64,000 nucleotides of DNA from the NCBI GenBank assembly GCA_964567595.1, contig CAZMNF010000002.1:1-64000 (forward strand). Reading direction: 5' to 3'. Position 1 is the stretch's first letter; each line of letters opens with the position of its first letter. Below, piece by piece: positions 37,047-46,010 of this stretch. This stretch comes from CAZMNF01 sp964567595 (GTDB lineage Bacteria; Bipolaricaulota; Bipolaricaulia; RBG-16-55-9). A program made the translations under genes and the position numbers. The notes beneath the pieces are model-generated. The model saw nothing but the letters and a program-made list of their open reading frames with translations. It made no database searches and had not been told where the DNA came from.

Positions 37047-37092
37047 GACAAGGGAACGTCACCGCCCTCTCCACGGCGGCCCCGCTGCTTGA

Positions 37093-38988
37093 TCAATCCG
37101 ACGGCGGCACGAACAACGCGATGCCCAGCGCCTGGGCAAGCCCTCCTCCCCTGAGCAGATCGGAGACGATGGTCTCGACGTTGCTTCCATCGAGGTTCGC
37201 CCGTCGGATTCTGTCCTTATCGGTCCAATACATCTTCCCCCCTTGCGGATCCAGATCAAGATAGTTTTGAAGTGAGTTTTCTAAGGTGACCACGTCCTCA
37301 ACCCGTCGCCCGTCCAGGTCGGCTCGTTGAACCTTGTTCGTGTTGACGTCGGTCCAGTAGACGTGGCCCTTTGAGAGATCCAACGCGAGGCCACTTGGCG
37401 CCTCCAGGTTGGCCTCCAAGGTTTCGAGTTGGGACCCGTCGAGATTGGCCCGCTGGACCTTGCTAGTGAAGGGGTTGGTATTGGCCCAGTACATTTTGCG
37501 ATTGTTCAGGTCAAGGGCGATGTCTCCCGGGTTTCCGGGATTACCATCGTCAAACGACACGAGAGTCTGCCGGTTGCTGCCATTCAGTCGGGCTCGTTGG
37601 ATGCGTTCGTCTCCGGTCGTCCCGTTGCCCGCAATATCCGACCAGTAGATCCAACCGTTTCTCGCATCCACGGCGACACCTGTCGGATCGCTATTCCGGA
37701 GTCCGGCGACGACCGTCTCGACGTTCGATCCGTCGAGATCCGCCCGTTGGATCCGGTTGGGTAGGGCCCAATAGAGCTTCCGGTTTGTGGCGTCCACGGC
37801 CACGCCCCGCACATCGCCCGAAAGACCCGTCACGACATCTTCCACGTTCGACCCATCGAGGTTGGCTCGCTGGATGCGATTCAGTACGGCCCAGTAGACC
37901 TTGCTCTGCTGGGGCTGCCGCGGGACCTCGAAGGCGAGATCGAGCGCCAGCGAGTTCGTCTCCAGCGAAAGCGTCGAGGGGCGTTGACTGAGAAGTTCCT
38001 CGACGGTCCAGAAGCGCGTCAATTGACCAAGGGCTTGCGGACGGCCGGTCGATTGATCCCAAGCTCCCACGTTCAGATAGAGAAATGGGCCGACGGAGCC
38101 GTCCAGGAACACACTATTCATTGAGCGCGCGCCGTTGGCAGCGACGTTCAACGTGTCGCTCAGGGGGAGCCGGCGCGGAAGCGCGTTGAGGTCTTCGCCG
38201 GAGAAGCCGGTTGAAGCCCGACTCCACAGAAAGAGCTGAGCGGAGCTTCGCTCCATCCAGCGAAGACGCTGCAGCCGCACGCCAATATCGCCCGCCGCGG
38301 GCGCCTCGACGCGTCGAACCCGATAGCGCATCGTGACGCGGACGCCCTCGCTTGTGACGCTTGTTTCGTAGGGCGCCTGGCGAATCCCCCAATCGTCGGA
38401 GGCGGCGAAACGGCCCGTCAGGATACCCAAGGATCGATTTGGGCCGACGAGCGGCTGAATCGTGTCCCCAATGCGCTCGCGCTCCTGGGACGCCGAGATG
38501 GCATCGGCCTCAGCTCGACCCCAGCGGGCCACCGGCCCGGACGCGGCCTCCACGAGGGCCGGCATCCGCGTGTTCAGCCAATCTTGCGGGCTTTCGTTCT
38601 CACTCACCCGGTTGTCCAGGGCAATCACGCCGAAGGCGAGCCGTTCGCCCATGTCATCCTCGGGCAGGGCGAACAGCGGTACGGCTTCGGCCTCCCCGTC
38701 GAGAAAGGCCCCCCGTTCGGGGCGAGCTTCGGCCCAGATCGCATCGGGCCAGATCTGCGTTCGGACCCGCTCGCCCGAGGCCGTCACGGCCCCGAGCATC
38801 AAGCGCGGCGCCCGGTTGCTGTCGAGCCCATCCACGCTCAGCTCCTCCAAGGTGACGAGCACATACGACGTGGGCTCCGAGTCGCTCCTCGACTGCGCGA
38901 GCGGCGACGGGTCCAGGCCCGTCCAAGGGCCCAGACCCGTCAGTGTTACTGCGACGACGATCAGTGCCAGCCAACGGATGCGCGTCAT
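37093..38988 (-). CDS. exported YWTD (LDL-receptor class B) beta-propeller protein
   Basis: The 631-residue product starts at ATG 38988, six bases after AAAGGAGG; a signal helix (IRWLALIVVAVTLTGLGPW) follows. Residues about 30-360 are of unknown fold, with no Cys. Residues about 365-625 hold six repeats of the form YWxxxxNRIQRANLDGSNVE (VYWAVLN, LYWALPN, IYWSDIA, MYWANTN, VYWTDVN, MYWTDKD): exactly the six blades of the YWTD propeller found in LDL-receptor-type binding modules, used for protein binding. It is the last gene of the minus-strand operon beginning at 44894, 28 bases after the poly-Gln protein gene. Confidence 0.88.
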   Translation of the reverse strand: MTRIRWLALIVVAVTLTGLGPWTGLDPSPLAQSRSDSEPTSYVLVTLEELSVDGLDSNRAPRLMLGAVTASGERVRTQIWPDAIWAEARPERGAFLDGEAEAVPLFALPEDDMGERLAFGVIALDNRVSENESPQDWLNTRMPALVEAASGPVARWGRAEADAISASQERERIGDTIQPLVGPNRSLGILTGRFAASDDWGIRQAPYETSVTSEGVRVTMRYRVRRVEAPAAGDIGVRLQRLRWMERSSAQLFLWSRASTGFSGEDLNALPRRLPLSDTLNVAANGARSMNSVFLDGSVGPFLYLNVGAWDQSTGRPQALGQLTRFWTVEELLSQRPSTLSLETNSLALDLAFEVPRQPQQSKVYWAVLNRIQRANLDGSNVEDVVTGLSGDVRGVAVDATNRKLYWALPNRIQRADLDGSNVETVVAGLRNSDPTGVAVDARNGWIYWSDIAGNGTTGDERIQRARLNGSNRQTLVSFDDGNPGNPGDIALDLNNRKMYWANTNPFTSKVQRANLDGSQLETLEANLEAPSGLALDLSKGHVYWTDVNTNKVQRADLDGRRVEDVVTLENSLQNYLDLDPQGGKMYWTDKDRIRRANLDGSNVETIVSDLLRGGGLAQALGIALFVPPSD

Positions 38989-39016
38989 GGCATGCCTCCT
39001 TTGAACCATCGCTCGA

Positions 39017-40507
39017 TCAATTGCGGAAGAACGGCAGCGCGGAAACGCTCGAATAGGGGCCTTGATGCGTCTGCGAGCGCACCTGCTGGCCGTCCTCGTA
39101 GAGCGTGGCCGTGTGCTCGCGAGCGTTGATGTCGTACTCGTAGACCATGGCGTCCTTCTTGCCGTCCCCGTCGTCGTCCGAGCCGCCGTCGACGATCGTG
39201 CGCCGGATCAAATCGGGCTGACCGTCGTCATCCTGATCGATCACCGTCTGGCGGTTCTGGCCGCCGATGTAGGGGCACTTGCCGACCCAGCCCACTTCCA
39301 GCGTCGTCGGATCGCCGTCGTCGACGCGGTGGGTGATCTTCTTGCCGAAGGTGTCGTTGCTGACGCACCAGACCTCGATCTTAATGTTCTCGAATTCCCG
39401 GACGTTGGAGGGATAAAAGATGTCGGGGATGCCGTCGTTGTTGACGTCCTCTCGGGTCCCGCGATTCTGAGCGGGGCAGAACTTGTCCTTGAGGCTCTGC
39501 TGCTGTTGCTGCTGTTGTTGGCGCTGTCCGTCTCCGGCCGACTGCCGCTGGCGCTGGACCCCTTCGACCATGATCGCTTGGGCTTCCGTGTTGAGCGCCA
39601 CTTGCTCGATTTGCTCGCCGACTTGCACGGTCTGATGCTCTTCGTCTTGGCCGAGTTTGCCGGATTTCTGCGTCTGTTGCTCTTGCCGCTGGAAAGAGGC
39701 GACGATCAGCGAGCAGTCGTCATCGCGGGCCTGGACCTGGAAGCCTCGCTCGCCCTGGCGTTGGACCGGCACGTCGTGGTTGATTCTGAGGTCGGCGCTC
39801 GTCTCAACCGCCCGATTCTGCTCGGGGAAGATCCACGTCCAGGTCTCGCCGATGCCGTCCTTGTCGCAGTCCTGATTGACGCCGTACTGCTGCTGCTGCC
39901 CGGGCGAGCCCTGGACTTGCAGCGTCACCTGATCTTCCTCGTATTGGGCGCCGACGATGTTCGTCGCCCCTTGGGCTTGGGCCTGCTTGCCCAACGGCTT
40001 GCCGTCGGAGCCGACCGGCGGCGCGTTGAAGTCGGGGTCCTCGGTCTCGCGCCCTTCCCACTTCGGCTCCGGGTCGAAGCCCTCGCGCTGGCACGGGCTG
40101 ACCGTGACCGTCGTGGAGGCGCTGGCGGTGCCGCCGCCCGAGGACGCCTCGATCTCGACGCGCAGCGTCCCGCCGCCCTCAAGCGTCAAATCGAACGTCA
40201 CTTGACCCGAGGCGGCGTTGCGCGTCTGGGTCAACGTCCGTCCGTCCGGCAGGACGAGGGTAATGCTGACGTCCGGGCTCTCGGCGTCAGTGACGGTCCA
40301 TTCAGCGGTGACGCGATGGGATGTCTGCTTCCCGCAGATCGCCTCGCCGCTGGCCGAGACCTGCACGCCGATGGCCGCCGTTCGGCCCAACACCGTCTGC
40401 TCCAGTGGCCGTCCTGCATCGGAAAGAACAAACATTCCGCCAACGATGAGCGTCAGCAGCGCTGTTGCGATCTTAAGTCCTCGGCGTCGTCCAAGTCGAT
40501 CGTTCAT
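39017..40507 (-). CDS. exported poly-Gln protein with calcium-loop-like repeats
   Basis: The 496-residue product has an N-terminal membrane/signal helix (LKIATALLTLIVGGMFVLSD), then an Ig-like beta domain (about 40-140, EWTVTDAESPDVSITLVLPDG...), and a Gln-rich region (about 200-335) with PGQQQQYG, RQEQQTQ and an eight-Gln run near residue 335. Four acidic loops with the DxDxDG spacing of dockerin/thrombospondin-type-3/EF-hand sites appear: DCDKDGIGE (about 213), DVNNDGIPD (about 360), DQDDDGQPD (about 435) and DDDGDGKKD (about 452). Cys are paired around the loops. No whole-protein family is recognised. Its 3' neighbour starts 28 bases on; its start overlaps the TlpA gene (ATGA). Confidence 0.8.
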   Translation of the reverse strand: MNDRLGRRRGLKIATALLTLIVGGMFVLSDAGRPLEQTVLGRTAAIGVQVSASGEAICGKQTSHRVTAEWTVTDAESPDVSITLVLPDGRTLTQTRNAASGQVTFDLTLEGGGTLRVEIEASSGGGTASASTTVTVSPCQREGFDPEPKWEGRETEDPDFNAPPVGSDGKPLGKQAQAQGATNIVGAQYEEDQVTLQVQGSPGQQQQYGVNQDCDKDGIGETWTWIFPEQNRAVETSADLRINHDVPVQRQGERGFQVQARDDDCSLIVASFQRQEQQTQKSGKLGQDEEHQTVQVGEQIEQVALNTEAQAIMVEGVQRQRQSAGDGQRQQQQQQQQSLKDKFCPAQNRGTREDVNNDGIPDIFYPSNVREFENIKIEVWCVSNDTFGKKITHRVDDGDPTTLEVGWVGKCPYIGGQNRQTVIDQDDDGQPDLIRRTIVDGGSDDDGDGKKDAMVYEYDINAREHTATLYEDGQQVRSQTHQGPYSSVSALPFFRN

Positions 40508-41205
40508 GATGAATCGTTCGCCTCCTTCTCGGTAGATGGTTGAGCGTCCGACGCCTCATGGGAGTCGGCGGACGTCTTGGTTTCGATCTGCCGTTCGAGC
40601 TTCGAGCGCTCGACTGAGCCCTCGCGTTTCCAGACGACGATGCCGCGAGCGTCGATCAGGAACGTGGCCGGCAGGCTGGCCACGCGATACGTCGTGGCCA
40701 CCTCGCCCGTCCGATCGATCGCCAGCGGATAGTCCGCGCCGACGCGCTCGGCGAACGCGCGCACCGTTGGTTTTGCTTCGCCGACGTTCAGCCCGACCAC
40801 GAGCAGGTCATCGTAGGTGCCGTCCAACGAGTTGAGCATGGGCATTTCGTGCTTGCAAAACGGACAATACGTGGCCCAGGCGTTGATCAGGACGGGCCGT
40901 CCGCGCTGTTCGCTCAGCCGAAACTGATCGCCCGCGATCGTCGAGAGCTCGAAATCGGGTGCCCGTTGGCCCACGCGGGGTCCGGTCTCGACGCCATCGT
41001 CCGAGGCGGTCTTCATCTCAGTTTCTTCCGCCTCGGCCTGCTGGGAGGTCTCACGCTGGGTCGGTTGGCCATCGTCTGCGAGCTCCGTCGTTGAGGACGA
41101 GACGGCGGGCCGATCGCCGCCCAACGATAGACTTAGCGCCAGAAGCCCGACGCCAACGGCGGCAACCGCCGTCGGCGTCCTGAGCGAGATCCAGGAGCGC
41201 GTCAT
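40504..41205 (-). CDS. TlpA/ResA-family thiol-disulfide oxidoreductase
   Basis: The 233-residue product has an N-terminal anchor (TAVAAVGVGLLALSLSLGG), a polar linker of about 60 residues, then a thioredoxin-fold domain (about 75-215): GQRAPDFELSTIAGDQFRLSEQRGRPVLINAWATYCPFCKHEMPML with active site CPFC, and the cis-Pro loop VASLPATFLID. These reductases keep Cys of exported proteins reduced or correct disulfides outside the membrane. The ATG at 41205 overlaps the stop of the Ala-rich protein gene (ATGA) and the 3' end overlaps the poly-Gln gene, so it is tightly coupled to two Cys-containing exported proteins that may be its substrates. An acidic, Ser/Glu-rich C-terminal tail is unusual. Confidence 0.9.
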   Translation of the reverse strand: MTRSWISLRTPTAVAAVGVGLLALSLSLGGDRPAVSSSTTELADDGQPTQRETSQQAEAEETEMKTASDDGVETGPRVGQRAPDFELSTIAGDQFRLSEQRGRPVLINAWATYCPFCKHEMPMLNSLDGTYDDLLVVGLNVGEAKPTVRAFAERVGADYPLAIDRTGEVATTYRVASLPATFLIDARGIVVWKREGSVERSKLERQIETKTSADSHEASDAQPSTEKEANDSS

Positions 41206-44200
41206 TGTTGGATCCACCCCTGCAGCTGCAGGCTCTGCGGCGCAATGATCAGAGGACGTGCGGCCACTTGGGCTTGGAAGTTGGGCGGCGTTGCCGACAG
41301 GAACAGAATGGGGCCTCCTTGTTGGGAGGCTCGTTGGAGATCGCGAGCCATGTTCTGCGGCAGGAAATTGTCCTCCTCGGCCGGCACGTACGACGCGTTC
41401 GCGTAGACGTTGGGATCGGGGACGTAGACCGCCAAGGGAGCGGTGGTCTCAACGCGCGAGCGCAGATACTCGCGGGTCGTCAAACACGTCGCCGTGCGGC
41501 CTTCCGATTGACAGTCGATTTGGAGTTCATTCGAGCCGGGTTGGGCCGTGTAGCTTGACGTGAAACCGCCCCCGAACTGCGCCCCATCGGCAAAGTAGAC
41601 GCCAAAGATGTGGTACGGCTGCGCGCTGTTCGCGCTCAGGTTGACCGTCAGGCCATCGATGATGGTCTGCGGCAGGATGTCGCTCGGAGCCGATCGGAGC
41701 AGCTCCTTCAGTTGCTGGCTAGCTTGGAGTTTGAGTGTCGGCGTTGCGGACGAATCGTCCCCGCCTTCGCCATTGGTGGCTTGGACCTCGATGCGAACCG
41801 TCAACGTGCCGACGGCTTGGTTGGCGAAATTGAACAGGCGGTAGACGACCTCATACGTCTCCGTACGGTTCGGAAGAAAGCCGTCCAGTTGGCCGGTGTT
41901 GCTGTCGAAACTGATCTGGAACCCGACGTCGGACGGCAGAGAGCTGGACACCTTGTCGACGCTGATGACGCCGTTGTTATCGAGGTCATTCCTCAATTCT
42001 GACGGGATCTCCCGAGCGGCCACGTGGAACTGGCCCCCGTCGAAGGTGCCGAAATCCCACGTCAATTGGAGGTTGGACGTCGATTCGGACTGACAGGAGA
42101 TCTCCTGAACTGACCGGTTGTTGCCCTCGTTCGACTCGGCAACGCGGTCGCTCGGATCGGCCATGGCGGTCAAGGCGACGTTGGCTTCGTCGCAAAGGAA
42201 CTCAAAGAACGTCAAGGTCCGCGTCTGCCCCGCACCCAGGCGCGAGACGCTCTGCGATCGTTGTTCGTTGGAGCCACTCACCTGGACGTTGAAGCTTCGG
42301 GTTACGGCCGCGGAGCCGCGGTTGCGGACCGTAACGTCGAGGCTGAACGTGCCACCCCGGCTCGGTTCGCCAGGCGACGCTGAGATGGACTCGATCACGA
42401 GATCGGCCTCTTGAGCGACCTCCTCGCGCTCGGCCTCATAGATCGCTGAGACGGAGGCGTTCTGGCTCGGCATGGACAGCGTCGTGCGCGCGTTGGTCGA
42501 GATCTGGTTGCCGCCCCGCTCCCAGGCGACGAACTGGAGCGTCGTGCCGTTCTGCGCCACCGACGAGGGCGCATTGAGCGTCACCTGCCTGCCCGAGGCG
42601 TAGGGCTTGCTGAACGGCGTCGTCCGCGTGAATTGGCCGCTGTTGTCCTGGACGGAGATGTCGACGTTGAGGCGACGGATGCTCGACGCCACGCCCGTTT
42701 CCGAGCTCGAGCGATCGCGGGCGAAGGCGTCGACGTTCAAGATGGGCAACCGCTCGCAGCTGCCTTGCAGGCACTCCTCGTTCAGGGTTGCCTCGGTGGT
42801 GGCTTGGAACTGGCCGAGCAGATCGACGGACGCGTCGGCAACCGACTGGGCTTCAGCAGCGGCCTGGGCTTGAGCGTTGGCCAGCGCGGCCACGTTGGCT
42901 GTAGCGTCGGCCCGGGCTCTTGCCTCGGCTTCGGCCTCGGCGCTCGCCTCGGCGGCTGCTTGGGCGTTTGCGGTCGCCTCGGCCAGGGTGCTCGCCTGCG
43001 CGGATGCCTGCGCCTCGGCGTCGGCGATCGCCTGCGCACTGGCGGCCGTCTCCGCGCGGGCCTGGGCCAAAGCGCTCGCCGCCGCGCGCGCGCTTGCCAC
43101 GGCGTCGGCCTGCGCCTGGGCTGCTGCCTGAGCCGCCGCGTTCGCCTGGACTTGAGCTTCCACGCCCGTTTGGGCGGCGGCGTGGGCCTGGGCGGCGGCG
43201 CTGGCCTGAGCATTGGCCGCTGCCATGGCCTGGCTGCTCGCGTCCGCTTGTGCTGCGGCAAATGCCTCCGCCGCGGCTTGGACGTTCGTCTGCGCCTGCG
43301 ACTGTGCCTGCGCCAACGCCTTGGTGGCCGTCGCCACCGACGCTTGCGCGCTCGCCTGGGCGCTCGCGGCCGCTTGGGCTTCGGTTTGGGCTTGGGCGGA
43401 GGCCTGAACGGCCGCCTGCACCTGCGAGGCAACCTCCTGGAGGTTGCCGTTTGACGCCGCGTCGGTCGCGGCTTGCGCAGCTGATTCCGCTTCGGATGCC
43501 GCCTCGGCGGCGGCCTCGGCACGCGAGGACGCCTCCGCTTCCGCCTCGGCCAGCGCCTCCGCCAGTGCCTCCGCCTCCGCCTCGGCGTTGGCCTGAGCTT
43601 TGGCGATGGCTTCAGCGGAGGCCTCGGCTCGACTCACCGCCTCGCTGAACGCTTGCGCGAGGGCTTCGGCGGCGGATTGCGCCTCCGAGCGGGCCTCGGC
43701 AGCCGCCTCCGCTTCCGCCTCGGCGGTTGCCTGCGCTTCGGCGAGCGCCTGGGCGGCGGCTTCGGCCTGCGCCTTGGCTTCAGCGGCCGCCTCGGCTGCG
43801 GCTTGCGCCTCGGATTGGGCCGTGCCCTCGGCCTTCGAAGCCGCCTCGGCCGCGGCCTCAGCCGCGGCCACGGCCTTGGCCCGGGCGTCCGCCACGGCCT
43901 GGGCAAGCGACTCGGCTCGGGATGCCGCTTGGGCCGCGGCCGTCGCATGGGCGTTCGCCCGCGCCTGCGCGGACGCCGCCGCGTCGGCCTCGGCTTGAGC
44001 CACGCTCAGCGCTTGTCCGACGGCGGACGCCGACGCATCGGCGGACGCGCTGGAGCGCGCCAACGCGTCGACGTAGGCGTTGGCAACGCCCTCGACGTTG
44101 GTCGTCACCTGGCCGCATTCGAACTCGTTGACGATCTCATCCCGAAAGGTCTCCGTGCGATCCCGCGCGCTCGCTTCGGCGCCGTCGACGGATTCCGCTG

Positions 44201-44894
44201 CGGATGAGGCCCGATCGCGGGCTTGGGCCGCGTCGGAGGCGTTCGCTTCGGCTTCGGCGCTCGATTCCGCCGTGGCCTCGGCGCTCGCTTGCGCGCTGGC
44301 TTGCGCCTGCGCCGCCGCCTCGGCGCGACTGCTCGCGCGTGCGTTGGCCTCGGCGGCCGATTCGGCCTGCGACGCCGCCAACGACGAGGCCGACGCAGCG
44401 GCTTCGGCGGTGGCCTGGGCTGAGCTTTCCGCGGCTGCTTGAGCTTGGGCGGCGGCCTCGGAGATCACCGAGAGCTGCTCGCTCACTTGCGCCTTGGCTT
44501 CCGATATGGCGCTTACGGATGCCTGGGCGCGGGTCTCCGCTTGCGCGGCCGCCTGGGCGATCGCGTCCGCCTGGGATTTCGCCTGAGCCTGCGCCTCGCT
44601 GACCGATTCAGCAAAGGCCCGAGCCCGAGAGAGCGCCTCCGATAGGCTCTCCACCCGAGATCGCGCGTTGGCCACCTCTCGATCGCGCGACTCGGCAATG
44701 GCGGATGCGGCGGACTCGGCTCGACTGGCGGCTTGGGTGGCCGCCTCGGCGGCGTTCTGCGCGGTGGTTGCAAGCTCAGATGGGACCTTGCCATCCTCAG
44801 GTCCGCCTTCTTGGGCCGATCCGAGATGGAGCATCGTGGTCAAGCTGAGCAACAGTAGCCCGGCGAGTAGCGCCCACCTTCGATTTGAGGTCAT
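41202..44894 (-). CDS. giant exported Ala-rich helical stalk protein
   Basis: The 1230-residue product starts at ATG 44894, seven bases after AAAGGAGG. Signal peptide: about 1-28 (LLAGLLLLSLTTMLHLGSA). Residues about 40-242 and 280-700 consist almost only of Ala, Glu, Gln, Ser and a few Arg/Lys (such as AEAKAQAEAAAQALAEAQ), with no Pro or Gly runs, giving about 660 residues of predicted continuous helix broken once at about 245-280 (with Cys in FECGQ). The C-terminal 520 residues are folded beta domains: a bacterial-repeat-like unit (about 765-822), a CARDB-like Ig domain (about 831-935, ending ESNEGNNRSV) and two more domains with Cys pairs. It heads the operon TlpA, poly-Gln protein, YWTD protein. 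Function unknown; a fibre or spacer is likely. Confidence 0.85.
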   Translation of the reverse strand: MTSNRRWALLAGLLLLSLTTMLHLGSAQEGGPEDGKVPSELATTAQNAAEAATQAASRAESAASAIAESRDREVANARSRVESLSEALSRARAFAESVSEAQAQAKSQADAIAQAAAQAETRAQASVSAISEAKAQVSEQLSVISEAAAQAQAAAESSAQATAEAAASASSLAASQAESAAEANARASSRAEAAAQAQASAQASAEATAESSAEAEANASDAAQARDRASSAAESVDGAEASARDRTETFRDEIVNEFECGQVTTNVEGVANAYVDALARSSASADASASAVGQALSVAQAEADAAASAQARANAHATAAAQAASRAESLAQAVADARAKAVAAAEAAAEAASKAEGTAQSEAQAAAEAAAEAKAQAEAAAQALAEAQATAEAEAEAAAEARSEAQSAAEALAQAFSEAVSRAEASAEAIAKAQANAEAEAEALAEALAEAEAEASSRAEAAAEAASEAESAAQAATDAASNGNLQEVASQVQAAVQASAQAQTEAQAAASAQASAQASVATATKALAQAQSQAQTNVQAAAEAFAAAQADASSQAMAAANAQASAAAQAHAAAQTGVEAQVQANAAAQAAAQAQADAVASARAAASALAQARAETAASAQAIADAEAQASAQASTLAEATANAQAAAEASAEAEAEARARADATANVAALANAQAQAAAEAQSVADASVDLLGQFQATTEATLNEECLQGSCERLPILNVDAFARDRSSSETGVASSIRRLNVDISVQDNSGQFTRTTPFSKPYASGRQVTLNAPSSVAQNGTTLQFVAWERGGNQISTNARTTLSMPSQNASVSAIYEAEREEVAQEADLVIESISASPGEPSRGGTFSLDVTVRNRGSAAVTRSFNVQVSGSNEQRSQSVSRLGAGQTRTLTFFEFLCDEANVALTAMADPSDRVAESNEGNNRSVQEISCQSESTSNLQLTWDFGTFDGGQFHVAAREIPSELRNDLDNNGVISVDKVSSSLPSDVGFQISFDSNTGQLDGFLPNRTETYEVVYRLFNFANQAVGTLTVRIEVQATNGEGGDDSSATPTLKLQASQQLKELLRSAPSDILPQTIIDGLTVNLSANSAQPYHIFGVYFADGAQFGGGFTSSYTAQPGSNELQIDCQSEGRTATCLTTREYLRSRVETTAPLAVYVPDPNVYANASYVPAEEDNFLPQNMARDLQRASQQGGPILFLSATPPNFQAQVAARPLIIAPQSLQLQGWIQQ

Positions 44895-44996
44895 CACGTA
44901 GCCTCCTTTCGTAGAGTCCTCCACGGCTTTTCAATTGAGTGGAGGTTCGTCTTCCCCATCGCCATGAGGGTGACGTCACAGATCGATTCCAGACTT

Positions 44997-45027
44997 TTAA
45001 CACATTCGCGTTAACATTCCGTTAACT
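44997..45027. promoter_or_regulatory. TTAACA direct repeats, possible response-regulator site
   Basis: TTAACA at 44997-45002 and 45011-45016 and TTAACT at 45022-45027, spaced 14 and 11 bases. Direct repeats with an 11-base period are bound by OmpR/PhoB-type regulators. On the minus strand they lie 100-130 bases before the stalk-protein ATG, where a weak TTAACG-17-TGGAAT promoter overlaps them. The 456-base region 44895-45350 contains no supported gene. Confidence 0.4.
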
Positions 45028-45032
45028 CTCCT

Positions 45033-45060
45033 TTGCTACATTTTTGAGGGCCGTTATGAT
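45033..45060 (+). promoter_or_regulatory. plus-strand promoter candidate without an adjacent gene
   Basis: TTGCTA (45033-45038), 16 bases, TATGAT (45055-45060). The next gene on this strand starts 290 bases later and has its own promoter, so a leader or small RNA could start here. Confidence 0.35.
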
Positions 45061-45308
45061 GATCTGTGTTGGAGCATTACGAGCTCGAGTCAACGCACCT
45101 TTGCCAGAGCTATGGATCTGCTGTCGATCCGTCATCGATCCCCGTCAACCGCACCCGACCCGGGTCGTCCGACAGTCGATCGGCTGAGGCGGGATACTGA
45201 TCACCGCATAAGTGTCGTACAGGGATTTGCGCTACGTTGACTCGGATTGCGCATTTTGGATGCAGGGCTTGTGCAGTGATCTATAGTTTAGGCGAGATCC
45301 ACGGTTGC

Positions 45309-45337
45309 TTGTGGACGCGGTCGTTAGGGCCTAGGAT
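45309..45337 (+). promoter_or_regulatory. promoter of phosphoglycerate-mutase-like gene
   Basis: TTGTGG (45309-45314), 17 bases, TAGGAT (45332-45337), then 13 bases to ATG 45351; leader of only about 6 bases. Confidence 0.5.
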
Positions 45338-45350
45338 AGCCCGTTCGCTC

Positions 45351-46010
45351 ATGGCCATCGAGATCTACTTGATCCGCCACGGTCAGACCGACTGGAACCG
45401 CGACCGCATCTGCATGGGGCAGAAGGACGTGCCGCTCAACCAACTCGGCCATGAGCAGGCACTTCTGGCTGCCGATCGGCTGCGCGAGGTCCCCGTCACG
45501 ACGATCGTGAGCAGCGACCTGACGCGCACGATCGAAACGGCGCAGCCATTGGCCGAGATCCACGGCCTGTCGGTGAATACCGACGCGGCCTTTCGCGAGC
45601 TGGATTACGGCGATTGGCAGGGAATTCCGCAGGACGAGCTGCCCCGGCACTATCCGGAGGCGTTCCGAGAGGACCCGCGGTTGGATCCGCTGGGCTTCCA
45701 TCCCGACGGCGGCGAGCGCGTCCGAGACCTCTACGGTCGGGTGACGTCAGCGTTCGATCGACTGATCGAGCTACAGCGAGAGCGAACCATTGCCCTCGTT
45801 GCGCATGGCGGCGTCGTGCGCTGTCTCGCCAACTACGTCCTCGGGCAGGGCGCGCACGCGCTGGAGGGAACGTTTTTCAGCCTCGGCTTTACCGTCAGCA
45901 ACGGCGGCATCACGCTGATACGGGTGACGACTGACGAGACGCCGCAACTGATCCATCTGAACGATACCTGTCACCTCGCGTCGCTGTCCGAGTCCTCCGC
46001 AGCCGCGTAG
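45351..46010 (+). CDS. histidine phosphatase (phosphoglycerate mutase-like)
   Basis: The 219-residue product belongs to the histidine phosphatase superfamily: IYLIRHGQTDWNRD with the phospho-accepting His of the RHG motif near residue 10, SSDLTRTIETAQPLAE, ELDYGDWQG (catalytic acid region) and second His in ALVAHGGVVRCL. The length and the DYGDWQG loop resemble CobC/GpmB-type phosphatases rather than glycolytic mutases. ATG 45351 is used because the protein then starts MAIEIYLIRHG; the frame is open further upstream without support. Its 3' end overlaps the chorismate mutase gene on the other strand by 40 bases. Confidence 0.88.
   Translation: MAIEIYLIRHGQTDWNRDRICMGQKDVPLNQLGHEQALLAADRLREVPVTTIVSSDLTRTIETAQPLAEIHGLSVNTDAAFRELDYGDWQGIPQDELPRHYPEAFREDPRLDPLGFHPDGGERVRDLYGRVTSAFDRLIELQRERTIALVAHGGVVRCLANYVLGQGAHALEGTFFSLGFTVSNGGITLIRVTTDETPQLIHLNDTCHLASLSESSAAA

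Noticed and set aside
42633..43454. A Gly/Leu/Arg-rich plus-strand frame of 273 codons opposite the stalk gene
   Set aside because: It is the reverse complement of Ala/Ser/Gln codons and has no ribosome-binding site.
41400..44700. Tandem DNA repeat or CRISPR-like array within the Ala-rich gene
   Set aside because: Repetition is at the amino-acid level with varied codons (GCC, GCG, GCT, GCA) and no constant spacer or repeat length; overlapping frames on both strands are by-products of the Ala bias.
45237..45350. Upstream start of the histidine phosphatase gene at 45237
   Set aside because: The extra residues do not resemble the family, and a promoter (45309-45337) lies inside that stretch.
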